Origin: Thermoleophilia bacterium UBA5186
Lineage (GTDB): Bacteria > Actinomycetota > Thermoleophilia > Gaiellales > Gaiellaceae
Length of the DNA: 5,697 nucleotides
NCBI GenBank assembly: GCA_002413095.1
Contig: DHWI01000147.1
Coordinates: forward strand, 16,521 to 22,217
Reading direction: 5' to 3'
Below the pieces are notes generated by a model that saw nothing but the letters and a program-made list of their open reading frames with translations, was not told the DNA's origin and did not search any database. Positions 1 to 5,026 of this stretch are shown here, in pieces. Numbering within the stretch: the stretch's first letter is position 1; the number at the start of each line of letters is the position of its first letter. Both the position numbers and the translations under genes were made by a program.

Positions 1-50
1 GCGTCCTCAGTCGCCCCCGTACTGGCCAGTACGAGGACTCCCTGCGTCCT
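1..50. repeat. Palindrome-centred repeat-like block
   Basis: Positions 18-33 are a perfect 16-bp palindrome, CGTACTGG followed by CCAGTACG. An outer pair, GTCCT at 3-7 and AGGAC at 34-38, could extend the stem across a one-sided bulge. The 7-mer GCGTCCT occurs in direct orientation at 1-7 and 44-50, flanking the palindrome. All frames but one stay open for most of this short stretch, so it could also be the end of a gene entering from the left. The structure is seen directly; that it is a dispersed repeat is inference. Confidence 0.4.
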
Positions 51-96
51 TGCATCGCTTGGTGCTCACGACCCAGAAACTCGGCAACATTCACTG

Positions 97-102
97 AAGG
101 GG
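97..102 (+). promoter_or_regulatory. Ribosome binding site of the small + gene
   Basis: AAGGGG lies six bases before the GTG at 109. It is the only purine-rich site nearby and supports that start. The TAG at 106-108 directly precedes the GTG, so the frame cannot begin further upstream. Confidence 0.55.
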
Positions 103-108
103 CACTAG

Positions 109-447
109 GTGGCCCGGAACCGGCTTGCGTGGCTCGGCGGCGCCGCGCTCGGCGCGGTCGCTCTCGCCCGCGCGCTGACGCGCCGCCCGCCTCCGCCCGT
201 CCAGGCGCCTGCTCGGCCTACTCGGCCACCCGAGGCCGAGCCGTTTGGCCCGGACCCGCGCGCCGACGAGTTGCGGGCGAAGCTCGCCGAGGCACGCGAG
301 CTTGCGGACGAGCGCGAGGAGTTCGAGGGCGCGGAGACTCCGGTCGACGAGGCCGAGCCGGTCGCCGACCCGGAGGCGCGCAGGCGCTCCGTGCACGAGA
401 GCGGCCGCTCGGCGGCCGAGCGAATGCGCTCGTCCCGGCCCGACTGA
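109..447 (+). CDS. Small membrane-anchored protein, function unknown
   Basis: The product is 112 residues from a GTG start with AAGGGG six bases upstream. Residues 6-20 (LAWLGGAALGAVALA) form one short hydrophobic helix after a basic start (R3, R5), reading as an uncleaved membrane anchor. Two Arg and four Pro follow (25-30), then a Pro-rich linker to about residue 50. The rest is charged and probably helical (DELRAKLAEARELADEREEFE near 53-73), with a basic, Ser-rich end. The likely topology is N-terminus in the membrane and a short charged tail, but the side is not determined. No enzymatic motif is visible, and I cannot assign a function. It stands alone on the + strand in this window and runs convergently into the amidase gene, with no gap between the stop codons. 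Codon use matches its neighbours, so I take it as a real gene. Confidence 0.7.
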   Translation: MARNRLAWLGGAALGAVALARALTRRPPPPVQAPARPTRPPEAEPFGPDPRADELRAKLAEARELADEREEFEGAETPVDEAEPVADPEARRRSVHESGRSAAERMRSSRPD

Positions 448-450
448 TCA
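445..450. other. Abutting convergent stop codons in TGATCA
   Basis: The + gene ends with TGA at 445-447 and the - strand amidase ends with TGA at 448-450. Together they form the palindrome TGATCA. There is no intergenic base between the two coding regions, so any terminator for either transcript must lie inside the opposite gene. Confidence 0.75.
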
Positions 451-1098
451 GGGACGGACGAAGCGCGCGACGCCCGCGACGAGTCCGCGTGCCAAGCGCC
501 ATTCGTACGCGTCCGATTCGAGCTTCCGCCGTTCCGCCGGGTTCGTCGTGAAACCGGTCTCGACAAGGATCGAGGGGACGTCAGCCCAGTTGAAGCCCGT
601 CAGGTCGCTGCGCGGGACGAGGCCGAGGTCGCGCGCGCCGGTCGCGACGACGATGCTGCGCTGGACAGCCCGCGCCGCGCTGAGGCTGCGCGCATAGATG
701 TCGTCCGTCCAGCCGCGCCGGTTGACCGGATACAGCGTTTTGATCCCGTGCGCTGAAGGGCTCACCGACCCGTCCGCGTGGATGCGCAGCATCAGCGCGG
801 CGTGGCGCTCGTTGCAGAACTTCGCACGGGCTACGTTTCCGCCGGTTCCATACGTGAACGTGGGGCCGGTCCGGGTCATCGCGACGCGGTAGCCGCGTTT
901 CAGAAGCAGCGTGCGCGTCTTCTGGGCTACGCGCAGGACGATTGCCGCTTCGCCGGGCGCCCCGCCGCCGTCCTTGATCTTCATCACCTTCGAGCCAGGG
1001 CCGATCCGCTCGACCTGTGCGCCGACCGCGGGCGGCGTCCCGTGGCCGGGATCGAGGCAGATCAGCGCAGCGGCTGCGGCGAGGTGCGCGAGCGGCAC
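448..1098 (-). CDS. N-acetylmuramoyl-L-alanine amidase (Amidase_3)
   Basis: This is a zinc amidase of the Amidase_3 (AmiC/CwlV) family, which cleaves the bond between N-acetylmuramic acid and L-alanine of the peptidoglycan stem peptide. The 216 residues are one catalytic domain. The expected ligands are visible: H19 in DPGHG, E50 in PGEAAIVLR, and H107 in LRIHADGS. The catalytic Glu is E180 in SILVETGFTTNPAE. There is no cell-wall binding domain. The GTG start has GAAGG at 1103-1107, four or five bases upstream, overlapping the rsgA stop. An in-frame TAA at 1108-1110 prevents any useful extension. Only about 11 residues (MPLAHLAAAAA) precede the first strand, so a normal cleavable signal peptide does not fit, which is odd for a cell-wall enzyme. 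It lies nine bases behind rsgA and is probably co-transcribed with it. The family call is firm; export and physiological role are not. Confidence 0.9.
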   Translation of the reverse strand: MPLAHLAAAAALICLDPGHGTPPAVGAQVERIGPGSKVMKIKDGGGAPGEAAIVLRVAQKTRTLLLKRGYRVAMTRTGPTFTYGTGGNVARAKFCNERHAALMLRIHADGSVSPSAHGIKTLYPVNRRGWTDDIYARSLSAARAVQRSIVVATGARDLGLVPRSDLTGFNWADVPSILVETGFTTNPAERRKLESDAYEWRLARGLVAGVARFVRP

Positions 1099-1107
1099 CC
1101 GGCCTTC

Positions 1108-2190
1108 TTACCAGACGCTCTTCCGCTGGCTGCGGGCGAAACGGGCGCGCTCCTTGCGCGCCTCGGACTGAGCGCGCTTGTCCTGGCGGCGTGCGAGCAT
1201 CTCGAGCTCGCGCTGCAGCTTCTCGTAGCTCTCGAAGCGCTCGGCTGGGAGGGTCCCGTCCGCGATCGCCGCCTGCACCGCGCAACCCGGCTCGGTGTCG
1301 TGCGCGCAGTCGTTGAACCGGCACTTCGCGATCAGCTCCTCGACATCGGCGAAGCTCGCGCCGATGCCCTCGTCCGCGCTCCAGAGCTGGAGCTCGCGCA
1401 TCCCGGGCGTGTCGAGGACGAGACCGCCCTCGGGGAGCGGGACGAGCTCGCGGTGCGTCGTCGTGTGCCGGCCGCGCCCGTCCGACTCGCGGATCTCCTT
1501 CGTCGGGAGCCGCTCCTCACCGAGCAGCCGGTTCACGAGCGTCGACTTGCCGACGCCCGAGGAGCCGAGCAACGCGATCGTTCGGTTCCCGGTCGTGTAC
1601 TTCCGCAGCTCCTCGACGCCCTCGCCGGTCACGTTCGACACGACCTCGACCGGGACGCCGGAGGCGACCGGCGAGACCTCCGCGAGCGCGGCATCGACGT
1701 CGTCGCAGAGATCCTTCTTCGTCAGCACGATCACCGGTTCTGCGCCGCTCTCCCAGGCCATGGTCAGGTAACGCTCGAGCCGGCGCGGCTTCAGGTCCTG
1801 ATGGGTGAGTGCCATCACGAGGAAGACGACGTCGACGTTCGCGGCGACGACCTGCTCCTCCGTCGCGGACCACGCCGTCTTGCGCGAGAACTTCGTCCGC
1901 CGCGGCAGGACGGCCTGGATGATCCCGCGCTCCTCGCCGGGCAGGGGTCGATACGCGACCCAGTCGCCGACTGCGGGCAGGTCGGCCGTGTCCCCTTCGT
2001 GCAGCAGCCGTCCCGCCACTTCGGCACTTAGTAACAGACTGTTACTTGGATCTCCGGTGTAGAGCCCGTATGCGCCGCGGTGCTGGACGGCGACGCGGCC
2101 CGCGGCGAGCCCGGCGTCGGCATGGGGCTGGAACTCCGTTTCGAGCTCCGGGTTCCAGCCGAGTCGTTCGAGTTGTGCGTTCAAGAGCAT
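1108..2190 (-). CDS. rsgA: Ribosome small subunit-dependent GTPase A
   Basis: RsgA (YjeQ) is a circularly permuted GTPase that binds the 30S subunit late in its assembly. Counting from the ATG at 2190 (360 residues), an OB-fold region covers about 25-100. The G motifs follow in permuted order: TKKD (G4) at 157-160, a G5-like VSNVTGEG near 184-191, GSSGVGKST (G1) at 209-217, GRHTTT (G2/switch) at 240-245 and DTPG (G3) at 260-263. A zinc knuckle uses C290, C295, H297 and C303, ending in the typical EPGCAV. The C-terminus is basic. The start is uncertain. GTG at 2205 has no Shine-Dalgarno sequence. The ATG at 2190 has AGGAG only one base away. A TTG at 2184 has the same AGGAG at seven bases. Residues 49-55 use rare AT-rich codons over a perfect palindrome. 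The amidase gene follows after nine bases. Confidence 0.95.
   Translation of the reverse strand: MLLNAQLERLGWNPELETEFQPHADAGLAAGRVAVQHRGAYGLYTGDPSNSLLLSAEVAGRLLHEGDTADLPAVGDWVAYRPLPGEERGIIQAVLPRRTKFSRKTAWSATEEQVVAANVDVVFLVMALTHQDLKPRRLERYLTMAWESGAEPVIVLTKKDLCDDVDAALAEVSPVASGVPVEVVSNVTGEGVEELRKYTTGNRTIALLGSSGVGKSTLVNRLLGEERLPTKEIRESDGRGRHTTTHRELVPLPEGGLVLDTPGMRELQLWSADEGIGASFADVEELIAKCRFNDCAHDTEPGCAVQAAIADGTLPAERFESYEKLQRELEMLARRQDKRAQSEARKERARFARSQRKSVW
2030..2046. repeat. 17-bp AT-rich perfect palindrome inside rsgA
   Basis: AGTAACAG, a central A, and CTGTTACT form an uninterrupted 8-1-8 inverted repeat. It has 6 G/C bases in 17, against a strongly GC-rich surround. On the rsgA strand it spans the codons AGT AAC AGT CTG TTA plus the first two bases of CTA, and a further AGT follows. 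It lies in the variable part of the OB-fold domain. Confidence 0.8.
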
Positions 2191-2196
2191 TCTCCT
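2191..2196 (-). promoter_or_regulatory. Shine-Dalgarno-like site at the rsgA start
   Basis: On the - strand AGGAGA lies directly before the ATG at 2190. One base is too close for normal use of that ATG, but seven bases separate AGGAG from the in-frame TTG at 2184. The site therefore favours TTG initiation over the nearby ATG or the upstream GTG at 2205. The different starts change the product by at most seven residues. Confidence 0.4.
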
Positions 2197-2220
2197 GGGG
2201 TTCACGGTACGGGAACGGGT

Positions 2221-2235
2221 CGGCGGACGCCGCCG
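2221..2235 (-). promoter_or_regulatory. GC-rich hairpin in the rsgA leader
   Basis: CGGCGG, a three-base loop and CCGCCG form a perfect six-bp stem about 30 bases before the rsgA start. No T-run follows it on the - strand, so it is not a classical terminator. It could affect rsgA translation or simply reflect GC-rich sequence. Confidence 0.3.
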
Positions 2236-2265
2236 CTCCGAGGAGGTGCTCTGACGCTTTGTGCG

Positions 2266-2316
2266 CTAGAGCCGGGCGGGCCCGCGGGTGAAGGAAGCGG
2301 TAGGCACAGTCGTCAT
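2266..2316 (-). CDS. Putative 16-codon leader ORF upstream of rsgA
   Basis: An ATG at 2316 is preceded by AGGAGG (2324-2329) with a seven-base spacer, the best Shine-Dalgarno match noticed in the window. It opens MTTVPTASFTRGPARL and ends at TAG (2266-2268). The frame is the same as rsgA, and no other stop lies between this TAG and the rsgA start; the 20 codons from it to the GTG at 2205 would encode an Arg-rich stretch. It also lies about 30 bases downstream of the expected transcription start of the promoter at 2352-2381. It may be a leader peptide that controls rsgA, the remnant of a longer rsgA N-terminus interrupted by one stop, or chance. Its translation is inferred from the ribosome binding site alone. 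Confidence 0.35.
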   Translation of the reverse strand: MTTVPTASFTRGPARL

Positions 2317-2351
2317 CGCGTTCCCTCCTCTCGTCGCGGGCTGGTCCACTC

Positions 2352-2381
2352 ACGGTAGAGCAGCGCCCGGAGGCGCGTCAA
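2352..2381 (-). promoter_or_regulatory. Predicted sigma-70-type promoter for rsgA
   Basis: On the - strand TTGACG (2376-2381) is followed after 18 bases by TACCGT (2352-2357), which fits the TAnnnT form of actinobacterial -10 boxes. Transcription would begin near 2345. The spacer contains an inverted repeat, GCGCC/GGCGC (2363-2376), which could be an operator or chance. The position, between the end of the coiled-coil gene and rsgA, is what an independent rsgA-amidase transcript would need. Confidence 0.5.
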
Positions 2382-2459
2382 CCCTAGAGTCGGTGTGTGG
2401 ACGTTCTGTTCGCCGCGGAAGGGCTTGTGCCTGCGGTCGGCGGGGCGGAGCGACTCCCT

Positions 2460-2477
2460 ACGCGCAGCGCGTGCGCT
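2460..2477 (-). terminator. Possible hairpin at the end of the coiled-coil gene
   Basis: ACGCGC, one base and GCGCGT form an inverted repeat at 2460-2472, and AGCGC/GCGCT forms an alternative at 2466-2477. Both touch the TAG of the coiled-coil gene. No T-run follows on the - strand. Termination is only possible, on the basis that GC-rich bacteria often use stems without a U-tract. Confidence 0.2.
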
Positions 2478-4551
2478 ACGCGGGAACCGTGTCGGACTGC
2501 TCGAGCTCGCTGAGGCGATGCTTGTACCGCCTGGCGGCCGCCTCCGCCGCCTCGGCGCGGCGCCGTTCCTCATCCTGTCGCCGCCGCTCGCCGAGAACCT
2601 GGATGGCCGCTGTGGCGAGGCGCTGCTCGGACGTGGCAACCTCTCGCTGAAGCGCCTCGAGCTGAGGAACCAGGTCGGCGCGCTGCTCGCGCTCCTGCTC
2701 GACCTCTGCGAGTAGGCGCTTGCGATCTGCCTGCTCGTCGCCGAGCTTCTTGACGAGCTGGGAGAGCTTCGCACGGTCGTCGTTGACCGACCCGAGCTCA
2801 TCGGCCGTGGCCGCTGCCGCCCGACGTGCCGCCTCCGTCGCTTGTCTCGCTTCCGCGAGTTCCCGCGCCTGTTCATCCCGCTCCTGCTGGAGCTCCGCGA
2901 TGCGAGCAGCCAGCGTCGCGAGCTGTCCCTCGGCTTCCGAGTGCTCGTCGCGAACCGTGTCGCGGTCACGGCGAATCTCGTCCAGAACGACCGCAAGCGT
3001 CTCGACCGTGCGTCGCTGTTCCTCGCGGGCGCGATCGGACTCGGGCGGCTCCACCCCCGAGTTCTGGCTCGCATGTTCCGTTGCCTCGGCGAGCGCAGAT
3101 CGCGCTTCGGCAATCTCAGCCGCGAGCGCGTCGCGATCTCGTTCTGATTCGTCTCGGCGGGCGCGCTCGCCGTCGAGCTCGGCCTGCAGCGAGCGGAACT
3201 CGCCTTGCAGCGCCCCGCCTCGCGTCTGCTCCTCGTCGCGTTCTCGCTGCGCAGCCTCGAGTCGCTGCCGCAAGTCTTCGAGCCGCTCGTCGCGCTCAAG
3301 CTGGGATGCGTCCCGGCCGGCGCGTTCGCTGTCGAGCTCGGCCTGGAGCGAGCGGAGCTCGTCTTGCCGCTCCTCCAGCGTCTGCCGGACAGCGTCGATC
3401 TCGTCGCGCAGCTGCCGGCCTCGCGCCTGCTCCTCGTCGCGTTCTCGCTGCGCGGCCTCCGCTCCCTCCAGCAGGTCTTCGAGCCGCTCGTCACGATCTC
3501 GCTGGGATGCGTCCCGGCCGGCGCGTTCGCTGTCGAGCTCGGCCTGAAGCGCGTGGAGCTCGTCTTGCCTCCCCTGCAGGGTCTGTTGGGCGGCTTCGAT
3601 CTCGCTGCGCAGCTGCCGGCCTCGCGTCTGCTCCTCGTCGCGTTCTCGCTGCGCCGCCTCGAGGCGCTCCAGCAGGTCTTCGAGCCGCTCGTCGCGCTCT
3701 AGCTGGGATGCGTCCTGTCCGGCGCGTTCGCTGTCGAGCTCGGCCTGGAGCGAGCGGAGCTCGTCTTGCCGCTCCTCCAGCGTCTGCCGGACGGCGTCGA
3801 CCTCGTCGCGCAGCTGCCGGCCTCGTGCCTGCTCCGTGTCGCGTTCGTGGTGGAGACGCGCCAACTCGTCCTGCAGCGACCCGGCGCGGGCTTGCGCGGA
3901 GTCGCGCTCGGCACGCATCGCCTCCAATTCTCCCGTCGCACCCTCACGCGCGGCGCGCGCGACTCCGATCTCGGTCGCCAGGGACGCCGCCTTCCGCTCG
4001 CGCTCGTCAAGCTCCTTTCGGAGTGCGGCGAGGCGGCGGTTGAGCGCCTTCGTCTGCGTAGCCGCCTCGGCCTCGCGCTCGGCAAGCTCTTGCTCGAGCT
4101 CCTCGATGCAGGCGTCCCGTTCGGCGACCGTGGCCTCGGCGGCGGCGAGCCTTGCCCAGTGCTCCTCCAGTTGAGGCTCGAGCGCGATCAGCTCGTCCGG
4201 AGCGCGGAACACGTCTTCAAGTTCGGTCGGATCCAGGTCAGGCTCGACGCTTTCGCCGTCGGAGGGCACTGGGAGGCCGTTGGGCCTGCTCGCCGCGTGC
4301 CTGCGCTCGATCAACGCGCGGAGCCCGGTGCCGAAGCCGCTCTCGCTCGTGAGCTCGATGCCGTACTGGCGGGCGAGCGTGTCGCTCATGGCCGGGTGCG
4401 AGACGAGGCCGCGCTCGACGAGGATCTCACCGAGCCGCTTGCCGGTCTCCACCTGGGCGCTCAGCGCATCCTCGAGCTCCTCAGCCGAAAGCAGACCACG
4501 CTCGACGAGCAAGGTCCCCAGAGGTCTCCAGTGGACTTCCGCAGTGTCCAA
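2476..4551 (-). CDS. MshEN/GspE_N-domain protein with long coiled coil
   Basis: The 691-residue product starts at a TTG; an in-frame TGA 9 bases before it excludes an upstream start, and no Shine-Dalgarno sequence is evident. Residues 10-62 fit the MshEN (GspE/PilB N-terminal) pattern: two 24-residue motifs, 10-33 and 39-62, each of the form xLGxxLxxxGxxxxxxLxxxLxxQ, joined by five residues (VETGK). MshEN domains of secretion and pilus ATPases bind c-di-GMP. The second motif keeps RLG; in the first the Arg is Pro, with R9 beside it. A flexible linker (about 68-120) leads to a nearly continuous Glu/Arg/Gln/Ala/Leu coiled coil to about 685, with very few aromatic residues and one Cys. Residues 229-429 are three 67-residue repeats plus a shortened fourth. 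No Walker motifs, SMC heads or membrane segments are present, so this is not a secretion ATPase. A scaffold or filament role is inference. Confidence 0.85.
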   Translation of the reverse strand: MDTAEVHWRPLGTLLVERGLLSAEELEDALSAQVETGKRLGEILVERGLVSHPAMSDTLARQYGIELTSESGFGTGLRALIERRHAASRPNGLPVPSDGESVEPDLDPTELEDVFRAPDELIALEPQLEEHWARLAAAEATVAERDACIEELEQELAEREAEAATQTKALNRRLAALRKELDERERKAASLATEIGVARAAREGATGELEAMRAERDSAQARAGSLQDELARLHHERDTEQARGRQLRDEVDAVRQTLEERQDELRSLQAELDSERAGQDASQLERDERLEDLLERLEAAQRERDEEQTRGRQLRSEIEAAQQTLQGRQDELHALQAELDSERAGRDASQRDRDERLEDLLEGAEAAQRERDEEQARGRQLRDEIDAVRQTLEERQDELRSLQAELDSERAGRDASQLERDERLEDLRQRLEAAQRERDEEQTRGGALQGEFRSLQAELDGERARRDESERDRDALAAEIAEARSALAEATEHASQNSGVEPPESDRAREEQRRTVETLAVVLDEIRRDRDTVRDEHSEAEGQLATLAARIAELQQERDEQARELAEARQATEAARRAAAATADELGSVNDDRAKLSQLVKKLGDEQADRKRLLAEVEQEREQRADLVPQLEALQREVATSEQRLATAAIQVLGERRRQDEERRRAEAAEAAARRYKHRLSELEQSDTVPA
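3124..3867 (-). repeat. Tandem 201-bp repeats in the coiled-coil gene
   Basis: Three full units of 201 bp (3667-3867, 3466-3666, 3265-3465; residues 229-295, 296-362, 363-429) are followed by a shortened fourth (3124-3264, from residue 430). Shared landmarks are RDEEQ, RGRQLR, SLQAELDSERAG and RDERLEDL. Units one and three share 74 identical bases (3317-3390 and 3719-3792), while the unit between them differs more. The fourth unit lacks 14 residues, equal to two heptads, between its RG and RSLQ landmarks. Confidence 0.85.
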
Positions 4552-4564
4552 CGTATCGAGTCAT

Positions 4565-4596
4565 AGCGGGGAGGTATCGCAGCTTCATCCCCCGCT
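4565..4596. repeat. 7-bp inverted repeat upstream of the coiled-coil gene
   Basis: AGCGGGG (4565-4571) and CCCCGCT (4590-4596) are perfect reverse complements separated by 18 bases. The nearer arm ends 13 bases before the TTG start of the coiled-coil gene. Placed there, the pair could be an operator or an RNA stem over the initiation region. A weak TATGAC hexamer overlaps the inner arm on the - strand, but no convincing -35 pairs with it. Confidence 0.35.
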
Positions 4597-4837
4597 TGGG
4601 TACTTGACGGAGCGGCGCCGAGCCCGAACCGACCGTGCCGAGCGCGCCCGTCCTATGGGTTGGGGTGCTCCTCGAGCGCGAGAATGCCGGCCCTGGGAAT
4701 CCTGATTGTGTCGCAGCCCAGCCTCGTCTCCTTCTGGAAAGCGAAAATCGCGAACTCGTCAGCGAGGGAGGTCGTTGGGATTTTCCCTCTGAGGGGTTCG
4801 CCGGTCGTCCCGGGATTTCTCGTGTCGCTGCCCCGCG
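4597..4837. other. Intergenic region with a small hairpin cluster
   Basis: No convincing gene is present between the ybdD-type gene and the coiled-coil gene. Within 4741-4795 are four short perfect inverted repeats: GCGAAAATCGC (4741-4751), CTCGTCAGCGAG (4755-4766), GGGATTTTCCC (4777-4787) and CCCTCTGAGGG (4785-4795). The stretch is poorer in GC than its flanks. A further stem, CGCTGC/GCAGCG (4826-4831 and 4844-4849), spans the ybdD-type stop. A + strand TTGACG at 4604-4609 has no matching -10 box. Roles as terminator, small RNA or protein-binding site are all unproven. Confidence 0.4.
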
Positions 4838-5026
4838 CTAGCAGCAGCGGGCGCGCGGGTTCCGGTCGCGGTCGTCCATGCGCCAGCGCTCGAAGTCCCG
4901 CCGCGTCATCATCGGCTCGTCGGGATGCCGCTTCTCCCGGTGGGCGCTGTAGCGATCGTAGGCCGTCTCGCCCGAGACCTCCCGGAGGTACCAGCGGATG
5001 CGACCGATGGCCTGTCCGACGGTCAC
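4838..5026 (-). CDS. ybdD: YbdD/YjiX family small protein, CstA partner
   Basis: This 62-residue protein belongs to the YbdD/YjiX (DUF466) family, encoded next to cstA-type transporter genes in many bacteria. Visible signs are AYDRYSAHREKRHPDEPMMT (residues 22-41), matching the family pattern of an aromatic-rich start, HPD, then PMT, and an end in ARCC, the same terminal double Cys as the E. coli protein. Length is normal for the family. The GTG start overlaps the cstA stop as GTGA (5023-5026), so the two are almost certainly translationally coupled. It has no signal peptide or membrane segment and is presumably cytoplasmic. The exact biochemical role of the family is not settled; a helper function for the transporter is suggested by the constant gene pairing. 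The symbol is by family resemblance. Confidence 0.88.
   Translation of the reverse strand: MTVGQAIGRIRWYLREVSGETAYDRYSAHREKRHPDEPMMTRRDFERWRMDDRDRNPRARCC

Noticed and set aside
1..108. Possible 3' end of a + strand gene (frame 1 ends in TAG at 106-108) or of a - strand gene start at 94
   Set aside because: Too little sequence, several frames are open, and the palindrome and direct repeats dominate; no residue pattern was recognised.
778..2031. 417-codon + strand frame opposite rsgA and the amidase
   Set aside because: It spans two well-supported - strand genes and their junction, and the product resembles no family.
2042..2353. 103-codon - strand frame overlapping the rsgA start
   Set aside because: It overlaps rsgA out of frame, has no recognisable domain, and the strong RBS nearby serves a different frame.
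3205..3702. Hydrophobic repeated + strand frame (LPASRLLLVAFSL...)
   Set aside because: Antisense reading of Glu/Arg-rich heptads commonly gives Leu-rich hydrophobic repeats; it merely mirrors the 201-bp repeats.
3124..3867. Regular spacing as a CRISPR array
   Set aside because: The units are 201 bp of contiguous coding repeat with no spacers.
2826..4043. Long + strand open frame (405 codons) opposite the coiled-coil gene
   Set aside because: It is the antisense of a repetitive, charged, GC-rich coding region; the Arg/Pro/Ala-rich product has no domain and no RBS evidence.
3766..4566. 266-codon + strand frame opposite the MshEN end
   Set aside because: Shadow of the coiled-coil gene; the opposite strand has a recognisable domain, this one does not.
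4604..4609. TTGACG on the + strand as a promoter -35 box
   Set aside because: No TAnnnT-like -10 box at 16-19 bases, and no + strand gene follows.
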